From Bradyrhizobium algeriense (GTDB lineage: Bacteria; Pseudomonadota; Alphaproteobacteria; Rhizobiales; Xanthobacteraceae): DNA of 64,000 nucleotides. Position 1 is the stretch's first letter; each line of letters opens with the position of its first letter. Location of the stretch: assembly GCF_036924595.1 (NCBI RefSeq), contig NZ_JAZHRV010000001.1:7529501-7593500 (forward strand), read 5' to 3'. Positions 26,753-34,481 of this stretch are shown in pieces. The notes under the pieces are model-generated. The model was not told the DNA's origin, ran no database searches, and saw only the letters and a list, made by a program, of their open reading frames with translations. Position numbers and translations under genes: made by a program.

Positions 26753-28617
26753 CACTTCGTCCGATCGAAATAGACGTGATGATTGCCCGGTCGACTCCAG
26801 CCGGTGACCGGCGCGACTTCGAATACCGCGTCGACCCCTGTGCCGTCCTCGAGCCCGAAGGCACGCTTATTCTTGTCGCCGGCATTGGTAAGAAGCTGCG
26901 CCCATGCATCTATGATGCCTGCCCAGTTTCTGTTGTAGCGCTGCGCCCACCGTTCTCGGCGCCAGTCGCCCACAGGATCGCCCCCGCGATCCGTAGGAGC
27001 GCCCATTGGATCTGGGTCGACCGCGCTCGGATCGTCCGGATCGGCGCTTGGGCGAAGAGTTTGCTTCGGAACTTGCACGAAGGTGAAAGGCTCGAAACCG
27101 CACCACCAGCGCCCGCCGACTTGGTCTAACTTCAGGAAGACGCCTTCCTGGTAGGGAAATCCGAGCTTCGGTACGGTCCCGGTCAATGTACTTCCGTAGG
27201 CATCTCGCAGCCTCTTAAGCACCAGCTCGTTTTGGCGTGCGCGCTCTGGATCTTCCCCATCGCGAGGCGCGGCGACAACTATTGAATGACCAGAGCGCCT
27301 GTACCTGGGAATAAGCGGCCGGCGTCTCGCCATGCCTTTTACGAGCGCGTCGTAGAGGAGTCCGAGTGCCCAACTATCGGTGACAGGGTCCAGTGCGACC
27401 TCTCCCCCTAACTTCGCGCCGAGTGATGCCAGGGCGTCCAAGATATCTTGATCTCTACCGAAAACAGCTAACTCGCGGCCATTCGCCGCGATGGTCGCCT
27501 TGCAGTTTTTTTCCCTAAGCAACTCCCTGACGGCGACAGACGTCGTAGGTGTCGCGAGCGTCATTCGCCTGGCGCTGCGCGGCATCGCTTCGATGAGAAG
27601 GGCAGAATACCGCAAAACGGGGAAAGAACGCGCTTCCGCGGTCGGTAACTTCACGGGCACGAGCCGCGGCGTGGTGCGGCCGAGCATCACCCGATCGAGC
27701 AAGATCGTCGGAAGGTCGACCGTTTTGACTATGTCTGCGGTCAGTTCATCGAAGGTTGCGCACTCGACGATCGCAACGTCGACGCCTGCAAGCTGCGCCT
27801 TTTCTAAGAATTCAGCCGCTGCCGGCAACAGCCGCGAGGCCGAGGAGGCGACCCAATACAACCCGTTCGGAAACGGCGATTGACCGGCGAGTATGGAGTT
27901 CAACGCCTCCATGATCGAGGCATCGCGTCCGCTATACCCGACAAATACCACACCGAAGCGCTTTCCGGCTTCCACCAGCACGTGCCGCATTCGGATGTCC
28001 TGCTGCTCGAGCTCCGATCCCGTATTCTTGATGGCGACCGACTGGTAATCCCCATGCAGCTTTGCGACCAGCGGCCAGTCGGATTCGTTCAGGCAACGCA
28101 TCGCGCGGTCGCAAGAGTCGATGGCAGCAACGGTCGGACGAACTTGGTCAGCGGCCGCCAAAATGGCATTTGCCGAAAGAGCGGATTCCTCAATCAGCGG
28201 GTCGAAATTTGTGGTGAAAACGCAATTGACCTTCCCGTTCGCGATGAGACTTCCGAGAACCTTGTGCCCGAAGCAGGGCGTGCCCTTAGAAATCGCGTCA
28301 TCGATGTATTGCCGCCGATGCCGAGGCTGCGGGTAGACCGCTTCGAAGGCGACTGCATATTCGGTCGGGTCGCCATTTGGCGGCAGGATCGATGTTCGCT
28401 GGAAGAACATATCTATCCTTTCGATCCACACCGGATCGGCCGTGTCGATTTCTCGTTTCGAAAGGCCGTTATCGCGACAAAAGATCTGCGCCTTGAAATC
28501 GCGGATCATCGCGTAAGCGGTCGGAATTCCCGATGCGGCCGATGCACCGGCGCCGAGAAACCACGCCACCAGGTTTGGCCTGAGAGCGAAAGCTGTCGCG
28601 AACTGTGCGGCGGACAT
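26752..28617 (-). CDS. SIR2-APAZ NAD-degrading effector, SPARSA subunit
   Basis: 621 residues. The N-terminal SIR2 domain has GAGAS (22-26) and GIP (30-32) for NAD binding, TTNFD with N137, KLHGD with H188 and GYSGRD (227-232); the catalytic Asn and His are present. The C-terminal half (about 300-600) has the APAZ-type architecture that mimics the missing Argonaute N/L1 region and docks to the pAgo. In characterised SPARSA systems guide-target recognition triggers NAD+ depletion and death of the infected cell. First gene of the operon; no normal Shine-Dalgarno precedes the ATG at 28617. The APAZ call rests on context and overall likeness. Confidence 0.87.
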   Translation of the reverse strand: MSAAQFATAFALRPNLVAWFLGAGASAASGIPTAYAMIRDFKAQIFCRDNGLSKREIDTADPVWIERIDMFFQRTSILPPNGDPTEYAVAFEAVYPQPRHRRQYIDDAISKGTPCFGHKVLGSLIANGKVNCVFTTNFDPLIEESALSANAILAAADQVRPTVAAIDSCDRAMRCLNESDWPLVAKLHGDYQSVAIKNTGSELEQQDIRMRHVLVEAGKRFGVVFVGYSGRDASIMEALNSILAGQSPFPNGLYWVASSASRLLPAAAEFLEKAQLAGVDVAIVECATFDELTADIVKTVDLPTILLDRVMLGRTTPRLVPVKLPTAEARSFPVLRYSALLIEAMPRSARRMTLATPTTSVAVRELLREKNCKATIAANGRELAVFGRDQDILDALASLGAKLGGEVALDPVTDSWALGLLYDALVKGMARRRPLIPRYRRSGHSIVVAAPRDGEDPERARQNELVLKRLRDAYGSTLTGTVPKLGFPYQEGVFLKLDQVGGRWWCGFEPFTFVQVPKQTLRPSADPDDPSAVDPDPMGAPTDRGGDPVGDWRRERWAQRYNRNWAGIIDAWAQLLTNAGDKNKRAFGLEDGTGVDAVFEVAPVTGWSRPGNHHVYFDRTK

Positions 28618-28651
28618 GGTCGGGATAGAGCTGATGATGTTATTCCTTCGA

Positions 28652-28696
28652 CAAATATTGAGCAGGCAATATTTGGGGTTGGGTTAGTCCTGTAAA
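28652..28696 (-). promoter_or_regulatory. Putative promoter and overlapping inverted repeat of the Argonaute operon
   Basis: CAAATATT-N8-AATATTTG (28652-28675) is a perfect 8-bp inverted repeat. Read on the minus strand, TTTACA (28691-28696) and AATATT (28668-28673) are 17 bases apart, like -35 and -10 elements, so the repeat covers the -10 region. A repressor site is a natural reading. The position is 35-58 bases before the SIR2-APAZ ATG. Confidence 0.45.
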
Positions 28697-28859
28697 GTCG
28701 GTTATCTCGGCCGGCCCAGTCGGGGGTATTTCGGCTCATCCTGTTGTTTTGAAAGAAAAAATGGCGTTAGCAGCCCTCGACTTGGCGTTGCATGGCACAG
28801 TAGCGACTCTCCAACACGAGCAAAATAGCAGAAAAAGACCGTGAAGAACTTGCCTCGGT

Positions 28860-29960
28860 TTAGCACCGACTCGACGGAAAGCCGACACGGGCCGCATCAC
28901 AAACAGCCAGTCCGGAAAACGAGACACCAAACCATTTGCTCGTCAACGAGCCATCACTGTCGATCCAGGGGATCGGCGGCAATTGCGGCAAGTAAGATGC
29001 ATACGGCATCACTTTCGCAAGCGTCACTCTGCCCGGAAATTTTGCGAGGAAAGCCTTGTTCATTCCGCCGTCAAGCCCGCTGTAGATCGGCGCAGCCGGC
29101 AAATTGTCTTCAAGCAATTGCGCGTACAGGCGCTCGTCGGTGCGCTTTTTTTCCAGCGCCCGCCGCGCGATTTCCGGATTGACGACGAAGGGCGGACATT
29201 TTTCGATCGCGTTGAACACAAGCGGGTGCGGCGAATTTAGCGGAGGTTGCGCATCGAATACATAGCGGCGGTTGCACACATCCACCTTGGGTTCGCGCCC
29301 CGTCGCCTCGAAATGATCGTTGCCGACCTTGAGCATTTTCCAGAAGGTCATGTTCGGACTGTTTCGATGCTGCGCCAGGTTCGCCTGCGTCAGGCGGAAT
29401 GGATAGGCCTGGACCTGGAACGACGGTCGGCCGCTGAGCGAGTCGCGCGCCAGCGAATAGATTTCGCTGATCTGTTCGTCGGTCATGGCATAGCAACCGC
29501 TCGACCAGCAGTCGCCGTGGATCATGAGGAAGCTGCCGTTGCGCTTGTTTGCCTTGTCGAAGCTGTTGGGGTAGCCGAGGTTGATCGAAAGATAGAAGTT
29601 GGAGTTGGGATTCATCAACTCGGGTGTAATTGTATAAAACCCTTCCGGAGCCTGTCGGTCGCCCTCGTACAACTTCGGCCCGAGATCGCCCGACCACCGG
29701 CAGATCGGATAGGTCTTGAGGATCTGGAAACGGCCGGCCGTGTCCTGTTTCCAGACTTCGAGCTCCGCCTCTTCCTTGAAAAGACGCACAACGATAGGTG
29801 AATATTTCGGCATCTTCTTCTGTTCGAGCAGCGCGAGCAGCTCGGCCGGTAATTCCTGTGTCGCCTTGGCCGGCAACGGCTTGCTGCTTTCGCCAAGGCA
29901 CGTGACCGGCGTCAAGGCAGCAGCAAAAGCCGCTGCCAGCACAAGTGCACGTCGGACCAT
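28860..29960 (-). CDS. YkuD-type L,D-transpeptidase (YafK/DpaA-like), exported
   Basis: 366 residues with a signal peptide (MVRRALVLAAAFAAALTPV). The catalytic motif is MIHGDCWSSGCYAM, with His and the nucleophile Cys of YkuD domains, preceded by EGFYTITPELMNPNSNFYLS, as in the YafK/DpaA branch that trims Braun lipoprotein from peptidoglycan or makes 3-3 crosslinks. A 150-residue C-terminal extension has no domain I recognise. I chose the ATG; a GTG 12 bases upstream is possible. It lies inside the tRNA-Ser-bounded segment, next to the Argonaute operon but with its own 242-base upstream gap to it. Confidence 0.87.
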   Translation of the reverse strand: MVRRALVLAAAFAAALTPVTCLGESSKPLPAKATQELPAELLALLEQKKMPKYSPIVVRLFKEEAELEVWKQDTAGRFQILKTYPICRWSGDLGPKLYEGDRQAPEGFYTITPELMNPNSNFYLSINLGYPNSFDKANKRNGSFLMIHGDCWSSGCYAMTDEQISEIYSLARDSLSGRPSFQVQAYPFRLTQANLAQHRNSPNMTFWKMLKVGNDHFEATGREPKVDVCNRRYVFDAQPPLNSPHPLVFNAIEKCPPFVVNPEIARRALEKKRTDERLYAQLLEDNLPAAPIYSGLDGGMNKAFLAKFPGRVTLAKVMPYASYLPQLPPIPWIDSDGSLTSKWFGVSFSGLAVCDAARVGFPSSRC

Positions 29961-30002
29961 GGCGCGGATCACTGCTGTACCAGCCCTTCCGCCCGCGCGC
30001 CG

Positions 30003-30680
30003 CTACTTCTCAAACCCGACGAACACCGTAGCTTCCTCAACAGACTTCCGCTCCGACACCACCGCATTCGCCGGAAACGTCTCATCCGGCCAGCCCAGCG
30101 CGATGCTTTTCATGATGACCTGATCGTCGGCTATGCCTGCGTGCTCGCGCACCACGGGGGATTGCATGATGCCCTGGCTGTTGATCACGGCGCCCAGCCC
30201 GCGAGACCAGGCGGCATTGACCAGGGCGGTCGCCACGGCGCCGCAATCGAAGGGCGTATCGTCGCTGCCATCAAGCACGCGGTCATAGGTAATGATCACG
30301 CAGACGGGCGCGTCGAATTGGCGGAAGCCGCGCAGCACCCAGTCCTGGCGCTTGTCCTTGTTGTCGCGCTCGATCCCCATCGCGGAGAATAATTGCTTGG
30401 CGACACCGACCTGCCGGTCGCGGTGCTTGCCTGCAAAGGCCTGGCCCGCGCGGAACTCGCGCGACTGCGGGATGCCCGCCACCATCCGCTCGGTATTGCC
30501 GGCGCGAATTCGATCCAGCGGTTCGCCTGATATGACGTAGAAATTCCAGGGCTGGGTGTTCATCGACGACGGGGCGCGCATCGCCAAACCAATGATTTCC
30601 GCAATCAGCGCCTTGGGTACCGGATCGGGTTTGTAGCCGCGAATACTCCGGCGACCGAGGATAACGTCATCAAACTGCAT
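30003..30680 (-). CDS. Nitroreductase-family flavoprotein
   Basis: 225 residues. FMN-binding motifs: the N-terminal RRSIRGYKPDPVPKALI, APSSMNTQPWNFYVI, and the C-terminal IALGWPDE with the following SERKSVEEATVFVGF. NAD(P)H-dependent reduction of nitro compounds or quinones is the family role. ATG at 30680 has AGGGGA upstream. It is the last gene before the 31002-31084 repeat. Confidence 0.9.
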   Translation of the reverse strand: MQFDDVILGRRSIRGYKPDPVPKALIAEIIGLAMRAPSSMNTQPWNFYVISGEPLDRIRAGNTERMVAGIPQSREFRAGQAFAGKHRDRQVGVAKQLFSAMGIERDNKDKRQDWVLRGFRQFDAPVCVIITYDRVLDGSDDTPFDCGAVATALVNAAWSRGLGAVINSQGIMQSPVVREHAGIADDQVIMKSIALGWPDETFPANAVVSERKSVEEATVFVGFEK

Positions 30681-31001
30681 CTGTGTGGGAGTCCCCTGAT
30701 AAGTTCTGAAACAGCCGGGATTTTCGCGGTTTCTGCACTCTCGCGCAAGCGACGGCGGCGTGTCCTCAACGGTCCAGCCACGCGAAACATGATCGCATCG
30801 ATATTGCGCGCACGCAGTCGTTTGGCGAATTCTGGGATGATGAAATTGTGCCGCTGATTTGCCCGACGTGTCAAGTTTTCGGTCCAAACTGTCGGTTGCG
30901 GCGGCCGCCGGCTACTTTGCATGGGGTTGTTTTCGATATTTTTGATGGGAGCCGACTCGGCGCGACGGCACCGTCCGGAAGGCGCGTAGGCTTTTCAGGC
31001 T
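30681..31001. other. Non-coding stretch before the first attR-like repeat
   Basis: No supported gene. The sequence looks mixed in composition, and I see no recombinase remnant. Confidence 0.5.
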
Positions 31002-31084
31002 GTTGCTCAAATCGTAGGTTTTGGTTTGAAAAGGTCGAAAATACTTGATCTTTCAATCTGGATTGACTGACACTCTCTCCGCCA
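31002..31084. repeat. attR-like element end, copy A
   Basis: 83 bases ending in the tRNA-Ser core CACTCTCTCCGCCA (31071-31084). It aligns without gaps to 37803-37885 at 68 of 83 positions; the last 25 bases, starting GGATTGACTGA, are identical. The homology outside the 14-bp core is what an attP arm would leave at the right end of an integrated element. Confidence 0.75.
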
Positions 31085-31264
31085 TCGATTTCGGACAGCG
31101 CAGAAGTCCTTCAGAATGAAGCGTTTGTTGAGCCACCGGTTTTCATGGTGGAGCACTCCAGGCCCGTCTCATGGCTTCGCTGCGCGCTCTGCTCGGACAC
31201 TGGCGCACGCAGCAGACGGTGGCGGCGGAGTAGAGCTCTGTCTCCACGCGCGAGCGCAAGGCGA

Positions 31265-32086
31265 TCAATAGTCCGTCGATACGCTGAGCGCGCGCCACCT
31301 CTCGAGTTCTTCGAGGCGCTGACGATCGGCTGCCGCGATCGCGTCGACCGCATCGCTGCCGAGCGCAACCCGCAGAGGTGGACGATCCAGCTCCGCGAGC
31401 TTGAGGATGAGGGCAGCCGCCTTGGCGGGATCGCCGGGCTGGCGGCCATCGTAAGCGCGCTGCATCCTCACGGCAGCGCCGACGACGGGGGCGTACTCGC
31501 TACGCCCTTCATCGGCCGCATGCGCGGCCTGGGCAAAGCCGGTGCGGAGGCCGCCGGGCTCCACGATCGTCACGTGCACGCCGACCAACGCCATCTCGCG
31601 GGCGAGCGACTCCGAGAAACCTTCGATCCCCCATTTCGCGGCGGAGTAGGCCGCACGCGCTGGTGCGCCGATCCTGCCGCCGACGGACGAGAGCTGCACG
31701 ATGTGCCCGCGGCGCTGCCGGCGCAGAACGGGGATCGCAGCCTTGGTGACGATGATGGTCCCGAGCAGGTTGACTTCGATCTGTTGGCGGAATGAGTCGA
31801 GGCTGGTGTCCTCGACCGATCCGAGATCGCCGTAGCCGGCATTGTTCACGAGCACATCGAGGCCGCCGAACGCCTGCTCGGCAAGGCGGACGGCCGCTTG
31901 CGCAGCGGTGTCATCCGTCACGTCGAGCCTTGCGATCCGCAGGCTTTCGCCAAAGCGTTCGAGCAGCGGCTGCAGCGGTTCGGGATCCCGCGCCGATGCG
32001 ACCACTCGATCACCCACAGCGAGCACGGCTTCCAGTATGGCACGCCCCAGACCTCTGGAGCTGCCACTGATGAACCAGGTCTTCAT
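31265..32086 (-). CDS. Short-chain dehydrogenase/reductase
   Basis: 273 residues, classical SDR: the cofactor motif SGSSRGLG (about 7-14), NNAGYGDLG, the catalytic Ser in VQLSSVGG, and YSAAK with Tyr and Lys. VASARD after strand 2 suggests NADP. Start is ATG with GGAGA six bases upstream. It is third in a minus-strand set with an alpha/beta hydrolase and a cytochrome P460, in the second tRNA-bounded segment. The 180 bases before its stop (31085-31264) hold no gene. Confidence 0.92.
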   Translation of the reverse strand: MKTWFISGSSRGLGRAILEAVLAVGDRVVASARDPEPLQPLLERFGESLRIARLDVTDDTAAQAAVRLAEQAFGGLDVLVNNAGYGDLGSVEDTSLDSFRQQIEVNLLGTIIVTKAAIPVLRRQRRGHIVQLSSVGGRIGAPARAAYSAAKWGIEGFSESLAREMALVGVHVTIVEPGGLRTGFAQAAHAADEGRSEYAPVVGAAVRMQRAYDGRQPGDPAKAAALILKLAELDRPPLRVALGSDAVDAIAAADRQRLEELERWRALSVSTDY

Positions 32087-32140
32087 GAGATATCTCCGGA
32101 TAAGTTGCTGCGGATGGATTTTCGCAACTGTTTTCGCAGC

Positions 32141-32698
32141 TCATGGGGCGAGGCGCGTAAAGACGTAGTCGTGGTCCTTCGCACCAGCTTCATGGCAGGC
32201 AAAACAGGTGCGGTGCTGCCCCTCGTCGACCGGCCTGCCGTTTACGAACCGGCCGAAGCCCCAACCGCCCGTCGCTCCATATTTGCGCGAGTCCTTGACC
32301 ATCACCTGGACTGTGGTCGCGGCGCCGGGAATCGTGGCGGATGCGAACTCGGGAGACTTCGCCCGCTTCCAGGCGCGCTTGACGAGAATGGTGCCATCGG
32401 GGAACGGTAGCTTTCCGTCGTTGTAGGCGTCGATCGCGGTCTGGTTGCCGACGACGGCGCGCAGCTCATTCAGGGGAGCGGCCTCCTCGGCGGGCGCGAT
32501 CAGTTCCCACTGCTTGTAGCCATCCGGGATGGTGACGCCGAAGATTGGCGATGCCTCGGCGCGTGCCGCGGGCGCCTGCGCAAGGGCCATCGAGAGCAGG
32601 TATGGCATGCAAGTGAGGAGAACGACGAGGAGGACCACGGCCACCACGATGACCGTGGCGCAGGGCGATCTCTTCTTTTCAGGTTCCGTCGAGGTCAT
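32141..32698 (-). CDS. Cytochrome P460-family haem protein, membrane-anchored
   Basis: 185 residues. A membrane segment (about 14-40, rich in Val/Leu) anchors a periplasmic domain with IPDGYKQWELIAP at the start of the fold, and one CXXCH haem site, CFACHEAG, near the C-terminus. P460 cytochromes oxidise hydroxylamine or detoxify reactive nitrogen species; some relatives have unknown substrates. A Lys that crosslinks haem in true P460 cannot be assigned by eye. It lies 54 bases upstream of the SDR gene. Confidence 0.82.
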   Translation of the reverse strand: MTSTEPEKKRSPCATVIVVAVVLLVVLLTCMPYLLSMALAQAPAARAEASPIFGVTIPDGYKQWELIAPAEEAAPLNELRAVVGNQTAIDAYNDGKLPFPDGTILVKRAWKRAKSPEFASATIPGAATTVQVMVKDSRKYGATGGWGFGRFVNGRPVDEGQHRTCFACHEAGAKDHDYVFTRLAP

Positions 32699-32770
32699 GA
32701 CTCTGTACCAAGCTGAGTTCGAGAATTGATCCTCGATCCAGCCGAACTGGACCGAGGTGCTGACATATCC

Positions 32771-33799
32771 TCAGGCGCGGTCGGCATCGACGACAGCCTT
32801 CGCAAAGGCCTTCGGCGCTTCCTGGGGTAGGTTATGGCCGATGCCGCCCGTGATTAGGCGATGCTCGTAGTGGCCCGAAAACTTCTTGGCATAGGCACTG
32901 ACGTCCGGATGCGGCGCGCCGTTGGCGTCCCCCTCGAGCGTGATCGTTGGCACGTCGATGACCGGAGCGGCCGCGAGCCGCTTCTCGACGTGCTCGTATT
33001 TCGGCTCGCCCTGGGCGAGTCCGAGCCGCCAGCGGTAGTTGTGGATCACGATCGCGACATGATCCTTGTTGTCGAACGCCGCCGCGCTACGGTCGAATGT
33101 GGCGTCGTCGAACTTCCACTGTGGCGAAGCGAGCTTCCAGATCAGCTTGGCGAAATCGTGCGTGTACTTCTCGTATCCGATGCGGCCGCGCTCGGTCGCG
33201 AAATAGAACTGGTACCACCATTGCAGCTCGGCCTGCGGCGGCAACGGTGCGCTTCCCGCGGCCTGACTCGAGATCAGATATCCGCTGACCGACACCAGGG
33301 CCTGGCAGCGCTCGGGCCACAACGCGGCGATGATGTCGGCCGTCCGCGCGCCCCAGTCGAACCCGGCTACGACGGCCTTCCTGATATTCAGCGCGTCCAT
33401 CAATGCGATGATGTCGACGGCCATCGCGGCAGGCTCGCCATTGCGCGGCGTCTCGCCGGAGAGGAAGCGCGTCGTTCCGTAACCGCGCAAATACGGGACG
33501 ATGACGCGATAGCCGGCCTGCGCCAGGATCGGCGCGACATCGACGAAGGCGTAGATGTCGTAGGGCCAGCCGTGGAGCAGGATGGCGACGGGGCCACCAG
33601 CCGGTCCCATCTCCGCATAGCCGACGTTCAGAACGCCGGCATCGATCTGCTTGAGGGCGCCGAAGGATGCGTTCGTGACGGACGGTTGCGGCGATTCCGA
33701 TTCGGCGCGTGCGAGCTCGATCACACCGAGACCGACAGCGACGGTCCCTGCCGCCACACCGAAAAACCGACGCCGATGCTGGTCAAAAATCTGCTTCAT
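32771..33799 (-). CDS. Tat-exported alpha/beta hydrolase (epoxide hydrolase-like)
   Basis: 342 residues. The N-terminus HRRRFFGVAAGTVAVGL is a twin-arginine export signal. The hydrolase core has LLHGWPYDIYAF (oxyanion HGxP), VVAGFDWGART with Asp as the nucleophile in the GxDxG elbow, as in epoxide hydrolases and dehalogenases, and a final GIGHNLPQEAP carrying the catalytic His. First gene of the hydrolase-P460-SDR set; a 14-bp perfect palindrome lies 31 bases upstream. Confidence 0.87.
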   Translation of the reverse strand: MKQIFDQHRRRFFGVAAGTVAVGLGVIELARAESESPQPSVTNASFGALKQIDAGVLNVGYAEMGPAGGPVAILLHGWPYDIYAFVDVAPILAQAGYRVIVPYLRGYGTTRFLSGETPRNGEPAAMAVDIIALMDALNIRKAVVAGFDWGARTADIIAALWPERCQALVSVSGYLISSQAAGSAPLPPQAELQWWYQFYFATERGRIGYEKYTHDFAKLIWKLASPQWKFDDATFDRSAAAFDNKDHVAIVIHNYRWRLGLAQGEPKYEHVEKRLAAAPVIDVPTITLEGDANGAPHPDVSAYAKKFSGHYEHRLITGGIGHNLPQEAPKAFAKAVVDADRA

Positions 33800-33830
33800 C
33801 TTGCTTCTGCCTTGTTGAGGGTTGGATGAT

Positions 33831-33844
33831 GTACCGGCCGGTAC
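33831..33844. promoter_or_regulatory. GTACCGGCCGGTAC palindrome, possible TetR-type operator
   Basis: A perfect 14-bp palindrome between the Ohr stop and the hydrolase start codon (33799). TetR-family operators often have this size and a TACCG/CGGTA design. No TetR gene is in the neighbourhood, so the binding protein would be encoded elsewhere or be the STAND-type regulator. Confidence 0.45.
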
Positions 33845-33871
33845 GTCCGGCCGAACCGGTGATGAGGCCCG

Positions 33872-34291
33872 TCAGATCAGGTTGACGGAGACGTCGAGAT
33901 TGTTGCGGACGGCCTTGGAGTAGGGACAGATCCGGTGCGCCTCATCGATCAGATCGCGCGCGATGTCGCGGTCGAGATCGGGCAGGCTGACGTTGAGGCG
34001 CGCCCTGAGGGAGTAAGCGTCCTCCTCCAGGACGAGGTCGATCTCGGTATCGATCGCGCATTTCCGCGGCAGGACAATCTTCCGCCTGCGCGCCGCGATC
34101 TCCAGGGCGCCCTCGAAGCAGGCGGACCAGCCGGCCGCGAACAGTTGCTCCGGATTGGTGCCGATCCCCGCGGCACCGGGCGGCGAGAGCCTTACATCCA
34201 GGCGGCCGTCGGAACTGCGCGACATGCCATCAAGGCGTCCCCCAGTGGTGTGGGTCCGGGCCGTGTAAAGCAGCTTTGCGGTTTTCGTCAT
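33872..34291 (-). CDS. Organic hydroperoxide resistance protein (Ohr/OsmC family)
   Basis: 139 residues. The two redox cysteines of Ohr are present in WSACFEGAL and HRICPYSKAV. Ohr reduces organic and fatty-acid hydroperoxides using lipoylated proteins. The ATG at 34291 has AAGGA upstream. It is divergent from the large regulator at 34482 across 190 bases; no OhrR (MarR) gene is adjacent. Confidence 0.92.
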   Translation of the reverse strand: MTKTAKLLYTARTHTTGGRLDGMSRSSDGRLDVRLSPPGAAGIGTNPEQLFAAGWSACFEGALEIAARRRKIVLPRKCAIDTEIDLVLEEDAYSLRARLNVSLPDLDRDIARDLIDEAHRICPYSKAVRNNLDVSVNLI

Positions 34292-34481
34292 GAAGGTGTC
34301 CTTGTTGTCACGCAAAACGACTACCAGCCGCGCTCGAAGGACACCCGTTTGGATTTGTGAGAAATTGTAAGGCCGCGGCTAACGAGGACTGCATGCGCGG
34401 CATGATATCGATGCAACGTCCCAGCTTGCCGGATCGCGGCGCACTGGTTATGCGGTTCCGGCGAAAGGACACGTTTTCGTT

